The translations under genes and the position numbers were made by a program. This document shows, one piece after another, positions 49,443-60,549 of a stretch of 64,000 nucleotides of DNA. Below the pieces are notes generated by a model. That model was not told the DNA's origin and made no database searches. It saw only the letters and a list, made by a program, of their open reading frames with translations. Each line of letters begins with the position of its first letter. The first letter of the stretch is position 1. The DNA comes from Talpa occidentalis (Eukaryota; Chordata; Mammalia; Eulipotyphla; Talpidae): NCBI RefSeq assembly GCF_014898055.3, contig NW_023602073.1, positions 22,367,784-22,431,783 of the forward strand, in the 5' to 3' direction.

Positions 49443-49715
49443 GGACCTCCCTGGTGGTGGAGGGGTTAAAGTCAGTACCATCAAGCTATCGCCAGCCACT
49501 GCAGCAAGAGTTCGCTTCTCGGCCAAGGAGTTGAGCCACGTGGCACAGCAGACTTCTCCTTTCTTGCCTGCTGCTCCCCTTAGCAGTGTATTTCAGTAAA
49601 TTCGCCTGTTTTGGTCCCCACTCTGCCTCTAGTGAATCCTCTCACCCCCTGCACCTCTGGTCTATACCACAGTTCTTGTTGCACAAATAAATGAAATAAA
49701 TCTTTAAAAAAAAAA
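49443..49715 (+). repeat. tRNA-derived SINE, old 'ggggttaaagtc' subfamily
   Basis: Head 'ggacctccctggtggtggag' then 'gggttaaagtcagtaccatc', body with 'cagcagtgtatttcagtaaa' and 'ctagtgaatcctctcacccc', tail (AAATG/AAAT)n and A12. The box-B region is degraded ('agttcgcttctcgg'). Flanking duplications are not clear, which fits an older insertion. Confidence 0.85.
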
Positions 49716-50094
49716 AAGAATCAGCAACAAAAGCAGAAAGATTTCATACACATGACATTTTCTTCATAGAAATGTAACAGTTCTACACAATAAACATATC
49801 CTTTCCTTCCTAAACAGAGAATATGTAGGTCTGTGTGTCCAAGAGAAAGACAGTACCACATCAGCATGTGTGGCGAGCAGAACCCTGCATTTATGTCCAT
49901 ATAGAGATGTATAAATACACCAGTCAGACAGATGAGGAATTTTCAAGTTTGGAGAAACAACAGGAGAGGGAAAGTTTTCTCACATATATGTCCAGCTTGG
50001 TGCAACTTAGTCAAGAACTGAAGCAACTACTCTTTTCATTAAAAGAAAGAATAGTACGCCGTTAATATTGAGAACATCATTATAATCTGCCCTC

Positions 50095-50419
50095 TGGCTC
50101 TATGGATCCTCCAAGCCCAGATTCAACCAACCCTGGATTGAAAATATTTCCCTATGAACTATGAGGTCCATCACGGGGGCATGTGTGTGGATGTGATCAG
50201 ACTTTCTTTCTTGTGAGTATCCCTTAAAGAGCTCAGGACAACAACTGTTTACACAGCACTCACCATGTACTCTAAGTAACCTGGAGACGATCTAAGTACA
50301 AGCGGGTCCCGTACAGATCACACCCAATACTGTGCTATTTTACAGGAGTGACTGGAGTGCTGGGGAGTCTCCTGTCTGCAGAAGTCCTGGATTCATCCCC
50401 TGAGGGTGCCAAGGGAGGA
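50095..50419. mobile_element. MER2/Tigger-like DNA transposon fossil
   Basis: One end has 'cagattcaaccaaccctgga' and 'ttgaaaatatttcc', the middle 'acaactgtttacacagcact' and 'cctggagacgatctaagtac', and the other end 'gaagtcctggattcatcccc'. This follows the MER2 (Tigger) consensus in order. The segment 50155-50220 is unlike it and may be an insertion or heavily mutated. Confidence 0.6.
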
Positions 50420-51683
50420 TACATAAGATACATAGTGATTCACAGCACATGATGATACATGTGATTTTCAAGCCTCCATGAACATGAACTTCTACTTTTA
50501 AACACCTCTCATTAGGAATGTGTAGTGGCATCCCACAGTGCCTCCATTTTATAAAAAGCAATGAACTTGAGCTCAGCAGTCATCCCGCCATAACGGAAAG
50601 AGTGGCTAGTGTTTGCGTGAGGGAAGCAGAGGTCATGTCCTGGAGGACGGGCTTTGTGGCCTGGACAAGGATCCCAAGTGGTGATCCCTGCCAGCCACAG
50701 TTAAGCCTGTCTTTGGAGGCCTCCCAAACTTCTCACAACGAAAGTGTTCTTAAAAAGGACTTGGATGGAGAAAAGACATACAAAACAATCAAAAGCACAA
50801 GGCAAAGGGTCAGACTTAGGTGCAAGGGTTGCTGGGATGAACGACTTTCAGCTCTTTGGTCAGTGACTTAGTTAATGGGGATCCATGTCTAAGTAGTTCA
50901 GTAAACTTCACAAACCCCACTGAACCAAAATAGTTCAGGAATTCTATCTATGGATGGGTTAAATGTTGACTCCCTGTCATATTGGAAATCTTTCTGTAAG
51001 TTTATCTGGCTCCATTGAGAGAAACCCATATAAAACCCCACTCAAAGGCTCTTGAAGTTGAGGAGCTAACAGTAGTTAGATCCTGCAGCTATAGCCTGCA
51101 CGTGTCTTCACAAAGAACCCGACAGTAAATATATTGGGATTTGCAGGACACGGCTGTGGGAGCCACCAGGGACAGTCTGCAAACAATAGCTGTGGCTTTT
51201 CCCAGAGACCCTGTGTTTACAAAAAGTGGCAGAAGGGTTGGTTTTGGTCCATGAGTCCTATAGTTAGCCAACCTGTGGTGTAGAATATCTTTCCTTTGAA
51301 AAATACTGATTCCATACTTTTTAGTCTGAAATGCTCATGGTGCATAGGATTCATCCAATCAAAAGGGCTTTGTCATTTTTTTTTCCTTAGAGGAAAAGTG
51401 CATGTGCCCCCAAAGCTGTATCAGTTTGGACTCTACTAATTGGGTGTGGTGATGACCTACCTTAGACCAGCTCAAAATGTACCACTGTCACGCCATGTGT
51501 GTTCCCCTGTGTTAAGTGCGCGAAGGAAGACTGATAGGTAATGCACACTTATGATGTAAAAATGAATTCGATCCTTTAGGCAAATAAATCAGACTTAACC
51601 TTAATTTCAGAATAGTTTGTTACTTTCAATTACCATACGCATACAATCAGTAAAACAACATTTATGTAAAAACTACAGTTGTC

Positions 51684-52010
51684 CAGTTGTCCCCCTTCTC
51701 CGAAATCTGTGTTGTGTGGTTTCAGTTACGGGCAGTAAACATGGCCTGACAACATTATGTATAGTAAGATTTGACAGCACCAGCACAACACGTGCCTTTC
51801 ATTACAGGGTGCTGTTACCATTTTTCTATTATTCAGTTATTGATGTTAACTTCTTATTGTGCCTAATTTATAAGTCAAACTTCATCACAAGTATGTCTGT
51901 ACACACAGGAAACGCACAGTGTGTGTGGGAAGTTCCCTCACTGTCCGAGGTTCCAGGTGGCCAGTGGGAGGTCTTGGAACATGGCCCCATGGAGAAGGCG
52001 GGGACTACTG
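51684..52010 (+). mobile_element. Tigger-like nonautonomous DNA transposon with inverted ends
   Basis: The left end is 'cagttgtcccccttctcc' (51684-51701). The right end reverse-complements to 'cagtagtccccgccttctcc' (51991-52010), a terminal inverted repeat. Inside lie 'ggtttcagttacgggcagta' and, near the right end, 'gtcttggaacatggccccat', as in Tigger/pogo elements. A 163-codon frame (51617-52108) spans it and its flanks but has no transposase motif, so this is a small internally deleted derivative. Confidence 0.65.
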
Positions 52011-52376
52011 TATCTTATAAATTCTTACTGATATCTAACAGACTTCCTGGCTTTCCTGTCAGTGAAGTTTTACTGAAACATGAGGTGACCTTTTATTTGC
52101 TCATTTAAAAATATCCACTAAACACTGGATTGGCAGGTAGGTACTGCTGAGCTAAGTGAACAACACAGTCTAATATCAGGGAATGAAATTCTCAGTCTGG
52201 CAAAGAATCTCCTTAGAAAATATCAGTTAATTGTGACAAAACATTATTATAATTCTCTGACTGATTTAATATGAAAACTAATTTTCCAGTCTCAAGAAAT
52301 GCTGTAAGAATTAAGTATCAGATATCTTATCAAGTATTACATTGGATGCCTCTAGTTCATTTCCACATGTACTTCT

Positions 52377-52648
52377 CTTTTTAAAAAAAATGTTTATTTA
52401 TGTATACAAGAGCTGGGGTACAGGCCAGAGATATGGGGGGTGAGAGGATTCACCAGAGACAGAGTGAGGAACAGAACAGGCAGAATGACCGAAGTACACT
52501 GCTGAGGGGAGCAGCAGGAGAGTCAGGAGAGGTCTGCTGCACCATGTGGGTTGCTCTCTGGCCGGCCAGGGATCGAACTTGTGCTCAGAGACTGCAGATT
52601 GCTTCATAGTGCAGTGCTTACCCTCTTGCGCCACCAGAGAGGCCCCTT
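52377..52648 (-). repeat. tRNA-derived SINE, old subfamily
   Basis: Minus-strand head 'ggcctctctggtggcgcaag', a B-box-like 'gttcgatccctgg', the common body and a short A-rich tail. A perfect 13-bp target-site duplication 'cacatgtacttct' lies at 52364-52376 and 52649-52661. The perfect duplication is surprising for the older subfamily and suggests late activity of that lineage. Confidence 0.9.
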
Positions 52649-53064
52649 CACATGTACTTCTATAAATTTTTCTTTGATTATATAAATGAATTATCATTGA
52701 TTTAACATGTTTAATTAAACAAAGTGGTGTCTGCTACAAGGTCAGGTATGTAACAAACACTTAAGCAAAGACACAGATGCAGAGCTAAGGGAGGGGACAC
52801 TTGGGGCAGTTGTGAAGGGAGAGTTTAAGGAGAGAGCTGGGAGGGAGGGACCTTCCACTTTCCCCTTTGACCCTCCTCCACGGTTCTCTTCTCTTTTAAA
52901 TAAAAAGGAACAAGAGTGGGGAAGGACAGATATGGACTTTTATGGTGAATCTGACACAGTATAGACACATGCTGATTCTCAATGAAGAACATCTGGAATT
53001 TACACACTGTTACAATGCACTGCTACTTCACTAAAAAAGATTTTTTTAAAGAAATGTTACTTTT

Positions 53065-53372
53065 TTTTTTTTTTAATGACAACTCTTTTATTTATTTATT
53101 TTTTAAGATTTATTTATTTATTTGTACAAGCACTGGGTACAGTCAGAAGCACGGAAGGGTGAGAGAATTCACCAGAGCCAGAGCGGGGAGCAGAGCAGGC
53201 AGAAGGTCCGAAGTACACTGCTGAGGGGAGCAGCGGACAGCAGGAGAGGTCTGTGCGCCATGTGGGACCCTCCTCCGGCGGCTGGGGAGCAGCCGGGGAT
53301 TGAACCGGTGCGGCAGAGACTGCGGTCAGCTTTGCAACCTAGCGCTCAACCACTGAGCCACCGGGGAGGCCC
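53065..53372 (-). repeat. tRNA-derived SINE, full length, young-type subfamily
   Basis: Minus-strand head 'gggcctccccggtggctcag', B-box variant 'ggttcaatccc' and a tail with two (TAAA)n blocks and poly(A). A perfect 16-bp duplication 'aagaaatgttactttt' lies at 53049-53064 and 53373-53388. It stands in opposite orientation to the SINE at 53554, 181 bp away. Confidence 0.92.
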
Positions 53373-53434
53373 AAGAAATGTTACTTTTGAAATTAGAAAT
53401 TTTTAAGGAAAAAAGTGATTAACATGGACAAAGC

Positions 53435-53461
53435 AAAAAAAAAAAAAAAAAAAAAAAAAAA
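53435..53461. repeat. Poly(A) run, 27 bp
   Basis: An uninterrupted run of A on the plus strand between two opposed SINEs. It is not the tail of either one; it may be the remnant of another retroinsertion or simple slippage. Confidence 0.95.
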
Positions 53462-53553
53462 GCATGCAAACACGGGATCTATTTTGTGTGTGTAAGGAGT
53501 GGTTATATTTAATTTTACCTTTTAATTCTATTAAGAATATTTTTTCCTATCCT

Positions 53554-53818
53554 GGGCCTCCATGGTGGTGCAGGTGGTTGAGCGCAGCGCTGTGAAGCTG
53601 TCCACAGCCTCTGCAGTGCTGGTTCAATTCCCGCCGGCCTCGGAGCAACCCATATGGCAAGCAGACCTCTCCTGTCACGCCCGCTGCTCCCCTCAGCACT
53701 GTATTTCGTCAGTCTGCCTGTTCTGTTCCCCACTCTATCTATGGTGAATCCTCTCACCCTCCCGCACATCTGGCCTGTACTCCTGCTCTTGTATTAATAA
53801 AAAACAAAGAAAATAATC
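53554..53818 (+). repeat. tRNA-derived SINE, 'gtggttgagcgcagcgctgt' subfamily
   Basis: Head 'gggcctccatggtggtgcag', B-box-like 'ggttcaattcc', body and a short A-rich tail. A perfect 12-bp duplication 'ttttcctatcct' lies at 53542-53553 and 53819-53830. It is of the same subfamily as the copy at 15565. Confidence 0.92.
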
Positions 53819-55096
53819 TTTTCCTATCCTAACCTGACCCAAGACAAGTGAATTTTTTTTTTTCAAATGGAAGAGTTGAGGGGGGAGCATAAAGACCAAA
53901 CAATGTTGTAACCGTACGTGAGTGGCCAAAGGGGTGGTAGGGTTCATCACCTCCTGAACCGGCTCCTAAGCGCCCACCACACCCAGCACAGGGGGCAAGG
54001 ACAGCTGAGATGCTCTTTTCCTTTTCCCTTGACTAAAGAAACCAGAACCACAAAATTAATTAAAGCAATGTTTCTGGCTGCTTGTTAATTTGTTTTCCTT
54101 TTGGGCAACAGAGATGACAGGCTGAGTTCCTAGGCTTTAACAGCCCATCGTGGGAGTTTTAAACTTACGCAATTATAAAATAAAAATGTATGGCTAAAGA
54201 TACCTTTGTAAACCTGTCACTTTAATCTTTCCCCATGGCTTGTTGGTTTAATTATGTGGCTATACAGTCACATAAAAGTTCACTTAAAAAAATTATGAGC
54301 ATTGCTAGTTATTGGGCATAAAACAACTCAGAAGGCTGGACTTCTTGTTTATTCTCAAGCTAAAAGGCTAAGTGATCGTGAAATTAATACAAGTTCCTAG
54401 AATTCAATTGTGTGATTCTGAATTGGAAAAGTGTGTATGTTTAGTAAAGACTTCTCATGCTCCAGTAAATCAGAAGTAACGATGACAGTACACATTTTCT
54501 TCCTTACAAGCTAGTATTTGATAGTGCATGTCTTAGCAGTCTTGATTACAACACGAAAAAGCAACAAGTTAATGCAAACAATATGGTTTTCTGCGGGAGG
54601 GGAAAGGAATAAGATGATCCTAAATATAAGAATTGATATTTCAAATATTTAAAAAAATATTCTCAAAGCACAGTAATTTCTGGGTATCTGCTTAAATGCA
54701 ATGCAAAGAAAGAATATTGAATGGCCAAGTGAGTCAAGTGAGACGATGTGAAGAGTGACTTTCAGAAACAAACACTGGTTTGCTGCTCATGCTCTTACAT
54801 TCATATGGAAACTATAAAGATACTGAGCTTGAAAACATGCTTTATACGATATAGCAAGGAAAATGGTCAAACTGGAACACTTGGTATTTTTTTGTTGTTG
54901 TTGACTAAAAGACCTAACAAATGTAGTAATTAACTGAAGCTGGATTTGTATTTCTTCATTTACTGTTTTTGACGTTCACAACAGTTAAAAATAGATGGAA
55001 AAGTTCCCAGTCTACATGGCACATTTGCAGAGTGCATATCCAGCTTTTTGGTTGCTGTTAAATCTGAAGGTCTCTTTTCCATTAATAGTTTTACTA

Positions 55097-56004
<908 letters not shown>

Positions 56005-56197
56005 CGTAAGGGGACCGAGGATAGAAAGGAGTGGTCTCTTTCTGGGGTATTTCTTGCACTTTCCCATAAAGCTCACTGGTGGAGGCTTGGTAGAACTTCA
56101 CAGAGTTGATAAGGCCACAGGTCTTGACTGCATCCAGAAGCCGCAAAGTGCCGACTCCATCCACATCTGCAGTGTATTCAGCCAGGTCAAATGAAAT
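56005..56197 (-). CDS. GMDS: GMDS exon coding Ile116-Gly180(part), catalytic exon
   Basis: This 193-bp exon starts after the acceptor 'actgtttgcag' (AG at 56199-56198) in phase 0 and ends one base into Gly180 before the donor 'gtgcgt'. It reads 64 residues, opening [18 protein letters not shown] and closing FYPRSPY. It holds the enzyme's active-site residues: Thr155 and Glu157 in 'QASTSELYG' and the catalytic Tyr179 in 'RSPYG'. In the known mechanism the tyrosine with Lys183 starts hydride transfer to NADP and the glutamate eliminates water at C5/C6. The Met codon seen just upstream in some frames lies in the intron and is not a start. The residues match the human enzyme as I know it, and the frame is intact. 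Confidence 0.98.
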
Positions 56198-56467
56198 CTG
56201 CAAACAGTAGGTAAAGACATCACTGTGTTAATGGGGAACAGCAACAAAGAGGTTGACAGGAGTAACCAAGACTTTTTACAATTTCACACTTTTTGAGATG
56301 TTATGTCTGGGAGGAAACAGTATTTTCTCGTAGAGAATGAGAGTGTGGATGACATCTATTTCTAACATCAAGTGGCTGGAAAATTCCTCCAGAAACACCT
56401 ATAATCTAAGCTAGCATGAAGACTACTATAACCACACGTGTTACCTCCAAATTCTAGAAGTCTCTAG

Positions 56468-56630
56468 AAGAGTGCTTCCCAAAGTGTAACTCACTGCCCC
56501 TGCTCCTAGGAATCATCTAGGGTGTTCCTTAACAATTCAGTATAAACCCCTCTCAGTAGGGGGGACCTAGAAAATCCACATTTTTAATGAGTTCCAGGTG
56601 CTTTTTATGCAGTTTGAGAAATAAGCTTTA
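56468..56630. mobile_element. MER5-like (hAT-Charlie) DNA transposon fossil
   Basis: The left end 'gtgcttcccaaagtgtaact' and the right end 'tatgcagtttgagaaataag' form the imperfect inverted-repeat pattern of MER5-type elements. 'ctaggaatcatctagggtgt' and 'gttccaggtgctttttatgc' match its inner blocks. Confidence 0.5.
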
Positions 56631-56695
56631 GGACAGACTTGATTTTAAAAATGATAGTGTAATGCTATATTTTTAATGAAGACATAAGAATGACT

Positions 56696-56967
56696 GTTGG
56701 TCCTCCTTGGTGGCACAGGGGTTAAAGTTTCAGCACTATCAAGCTATTGCCATCCACTGTGGCATGAGTTCGATCCCCGGCCAGGGGGCCGACCCACATG
56801 ACTCAGCAGACCTCTCCAGTCTCGCCTGCTGCTCCCCTCAGCAGGGTATTTCAGTAGATCCACCTGCTCTGCTCCCCACTCTGTCCCTGATGAATCCTCT
56901 CACCCCCACACCTCTGGCTTACACTCCAGTTCTTGTATGTATAAATTAAAAAAAATCTTAAAAAAAA
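56696..56967 (+). repeat. tRNA-derived SINE, old subfamily
   Basis: Head 'gtcctccttggtggcacagg' then 'ggttaaagtttcagcactat', a good B box 'gttcgatccccggccagg', body and A-rich tail. A 10-bp duplication 'aagaatgact' lies at 56686-56695 and 56968-56977. It inserted about 500 bp upstream (in transcript sense) of the catalytic GMDS exon. Confidence 0.9.
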
Positions 56968-58037
56968 AAGAATGACTCTTATGTATAGTACACATATATG
57001 AAGTCTATTAATTATGAGATGGTGAATACAGCAAGATGATAATGCATACTGAACTGAGTGATTTGTAAGAACAGGAGGTAATAATAATAATCATCATCAT
57101 CTAATATTCAAATTTTGTAAGAGAATATGGCGGAAGGTCTTAGTCATTTATTTGCTCACAGGTCAAACACAGCAGTGCAAATCAAACAAGGTTCCCTGCT
57201 GCCTGGTGAGTGATCTTAACCTTCACCTGGTAAAATCTTTTTTAGGGTGAGTGAGATTGTTGGCCCTCATGATCATCCAATGCTGAGTTTCCCCTGAGTG
57301 GCCTTGTCTGCACACAGATCTCCAGGGAACTTGGGCAACTGCTCCTTAGGCCCCTCTGACCACCAGGTAACTCAGGTCATGTGGGCCTCTGAGTAGGGAT
57401 CAAAGACCCATGCCACTTGGGTCATCAGCCACATGATGAAATAGCAAAACAGGATGTCTCACCCACAATCTTTTAAAGACAAGAAAGCAAAATGGGGGAG
57501 GGGCGGCTATTTTATTCTTTTCAAATAACATAATGTAATAAAACTTACATAGTGTAAAATTTGCTCTTTCAAAGTTTATGACTCAGTGGTTGCAGTAGTC
57601 ACAGCATTTTGCAATCACCACCACCATCATATCTGGAACATTTCATCACCCCCAAAAGAATATCTGTACCCATTAGCCATAATTTCCTATCTCCCCATCT
57701 CCATCCTGACAGCCATGAATCTGCTTTCTGTTTCTCTGCACCTACTTATACTGGCATTTCATGGACTCAGATTACAGGTGGTCTTTTATAGTCACACACC
57801 ATATTTTCATTTCTCTTGGATATACATGTAGGAGAAGAGCCATTTTCTAACACTATGTTTAACATTTTGAGGAACTGCCAGACTGTTTTCTAAAGTGGTT
57901 ACACCATTTCACATTCTCACCTGCAGTGACTGGGGATTTCAATTTCTTTACAAACTATACTACACTTTTTGTGACCTGTCTTTCTGATTATAGACATTCT
58001 AGTGGGTGTGATGTGTTATCTCACTGTGGCTTTTTAA

Positions 58038-58486
58038 GAATTAAGATATAATTGCCATAAAACACTATTTTCAGGTGTACACATGACAATTGGATAGATG
58101 CCTATAATACAAAGTGGTCGATCACCACAATAAGTCTAGTTAATCACATTAAGTCTAGTTAATCTCTACCAGCACGTAGTTAGAACTTTTTTCTTATGAG
58201 GAGAACTTTTAAGATCCCCCTAAGCAGTTTCTAAATAGACAATATTATAATGAGGTACATTATATTCCCATGATTTCTTTTGTAAGTTTAAGTTTGTACC
58301 TTTTGATATCCTTCACCCATACTCAACAACCAGCCTCTAGCAATTGATAACATACACTATTTGTCTTTCTCTGTCTGACTTATCACACTTAGCATAATGC
58401 CCTCTAGGTTCAACCATGTTGGCAAATATGGTTGGATTTCCTTTTTTATGTGACTGGATAATATTCCAGAGTATGTATAGATTACG

Positions 58487-58575
<89 letters not shown>

Positions 58576-59676
58576 TCCATGTCTTGGCTATTGTAAATAA
58601 TATGGCAATAAACATGGGGTAAGCATAAATCATTTTGAGTCAGTGTTTTCATTTCCTTTGGCCAAATACACAGAAGTGGAATTGTTGGCTTATATGGTTG
58701 TTCTATTTTTAATCTTTTGAGAAATCACCATGCTGTTTCACAGTAGCTGTACCAATTTACGTTCCCACAAACAAAACTGCGAGGTCTCCTTGTCTCCACA
58801 TCCTCACCAACACTTGGTATTTCTTGTCTATTTGATGACAGCTGTTCTGACAGGTATGAAATCATATCTCATTGTGGTTTTTATTTGCATTTCCCTGATG
58901 ATTTGCGACTCTGAGCACATTTTCATTTATCCGCTGTTGGCCATTTCTATGTCTTCTCTGGGAAAATGTCTATTCAGATCCCCTACCCATTTTTTAATTG
59001 GCTATTTGGTTTTCTGTCACTGAGTTGTAAGAGTTCTCTATATTATTTGGATAGTAATCTCCTCTCAGATTTATGATTTGCAAATATTTCTACCGTTCCA
59101 TAGGTATGGTGTCTTTCCACTTTGTCAATGGTGTCCATTGCTGCACAGAAGCTTTTCAGCTTCATGGAATCCCAATGATTTGTTTTGGCTTCCACTGCCT
59201 TTGCTTTTGGTGGCAAAATGAAAAATCAGTGCAAAAATGAGACTGATGCTGAGGAGTTTATTGTCTGTGTTTTATTCTAATTTCATGGCGTTAGGCTTTA
59301 ACTTGCTCCATTTTGAGTTAATGTTATGTATGGTGTGAGAGAGTGATGTCTGACCAGTTTTCTGAGCACCATTAATTGAAGAAATTTTCTTTTCCCACTG
59401 TATGTCCTTATCTGCTTTGTCATAAATTAATTCACCACATATGTATGGGTTTATTTCTGGGGTTCTCTATTATGTTCTATTGATCTGTGTCTGTTTTTAT
59501 GCTAGTACCATATTATTTTGATTTTAACAGCTTCGTAACATAGTTTGAAATTTGGGGATGTGATGCCTCTAGCTTTGTTCTTTCTCAAAGTGCTCAAGAT
59601 TACTTTGTCAGTGTGGGGAGCTTTTGCATTGACAATTGATATCGACAAATAACTTTGCAATTCCATATGAATTTTT
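58038..59676 (-). mobile_element. Younger LINE-1 inserted in the old LINE-1
   Basis: A continuous antisense LINE-1 of about 1.6 kb: the 3' end at 'aattaagatataattgccat', then 'ccaccacaataagtctagtt'-type 3' untranslated sequence, 'ctgacttatcacacttagca', 'acacagaagtggaattgttg', 'tcattgtggtttttatttgc', 'tgctgcacagaagcttttca' and 'aaattaattcaccacatatg', ending 5'-truncated in ORF2. Copies of the old element's 'ctcattgtggttttga' region lie at both ends (58021-58037 and 59676-59692), a diverged target-site duplication. Frames are broken. Confidence 0.8.
58490..58573. repeat. (CA)n(GA)n compound microsatellite
   Basis: About 17 CA units (58490-58524) pass directly into about 24 GA units with one interruption (58525-58573). 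It lies within the younger LINE-1 and replaces its normal sequence there. Likely length-polymorphic. Confidence 0.97.
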
Positions 59677-59781
59677 TATTGTGGTTTCTTATTATGATGA
59701 TTAATGATGCTGAGCATCTTTTCATGTACTTATTTGCCATTTGTATATCTTATTTAGAGTTATGTTTATTCAGATCCTTTG

Positions 59782-60328
59782 CTCTTTCGAAGAAGAAAAA
59801 TAGCACATGGTTTCACTTATAGGAGGTATATAAGGAAACCATGCAAGGGGTAGGGGGAGGCAGAGGGATCAAAACAGAGGAGAAGGGCCTCCCTCTCTTC
59901 GCTGGGCTGCAAAGCTGCCTGCAGCCTCTGCAGTGCTGGTTCCATCCCCGGCTGCTGGCGAGGGTCCCACATGGTGCACAGACCTCTCCTGTCATGCCCG
60001 CTGCTCCCCTCAGCAGTGTATTTCATCAGTCTGCCTGTTCTGCTCCCTGCACTGGCTCTGGTGAATTCTCTCACCCTCCTGCGCTTCTGACTGTACCCAG
60101 TGCTTGTATAAATAAATAAATCTTTAAAAAAAAAAAAAAACGGGAGAGAAGAGCACAAGAGACTATGGTGATGGTTTACGGGTGACCTGGTAGAGGGAAT
60201 TTTAGGGAGATTACACCTGAGAGGAGAAATCAAGACTTGTACAAAATTGAATAACAATGTAAATATATATATATATAATATAATATATACATATATATAC
60301 ATACAATTTATTTTTAATAATTAAAAAA
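59782..60328 (+). mobile_element. Short retroinsertion, probable LINE-1 3' end, holding a SINE
   Basis: It is flanked by a perfect 11-bp repeat 'cagatcctttg' (59771-59781 and 60329-60339), the point where the old LINE-1 is interrupted. 'atggtttcacttataggagg' near its start recalls the 'gatctcacttatatgtgg' block at LINE-1 3' ends. It ends in an (AT)n block (60257-60304) and an A-rich tail. A SINE lies inside it at 59886-60136. Confidence 0.55.
59886..60136 (+). repeat. tRNA-derived SINE with head deletion
   Basis: It starts 'gggcctccctctcttcgctg' and then 'ggctgcaaagctgcctgcag', so about 15-20 bp holding box A are missing or changed. The box B is 'ggttccatccccgg'. The body and the (ATAA)n A15 tail are well kept. 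The flanks 'aaaacagaggagaag' (59871-59885) and 'aaaacgggagagaag' (from about 60137) are a probable imperfect duplication. Confidence 0.85.
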
Positions 60329-60397
60329 CAGATCCTTTGTCCCTTTTGAGGTTGGGTCACTCATCTTCCCATTATTGACTTAAAAATGTTCTTAACT

Positions 60398-60549
60398 GAA
60401 ATACATTGCTGAGGGGAGCAGTGGGCAAGTCAGGAGAGGTCTACTGTGCCATGTGGGTTGCTTTCTGGCTGGCCTGGGGATGGAGCTGCAGTGGCTGCGG
60501 ATTGCTTCATAGGTTGTGTCTTAACCCCTTGCACCACCAGGGAGGCACC
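60398..60549 (-). repeat. tRNA-derived SINE fragment, old subfamily, tail missing
   Basis: The minus strand starts 'gcctccctggtggtgcaagg' and 'ggttaagacacaacctatga', runs through the body to 'cagcaatgtatttc' and stops before the end of the body. It interrupts the old LINE-1. No clear duplication, so old. Confidence 0.75.
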
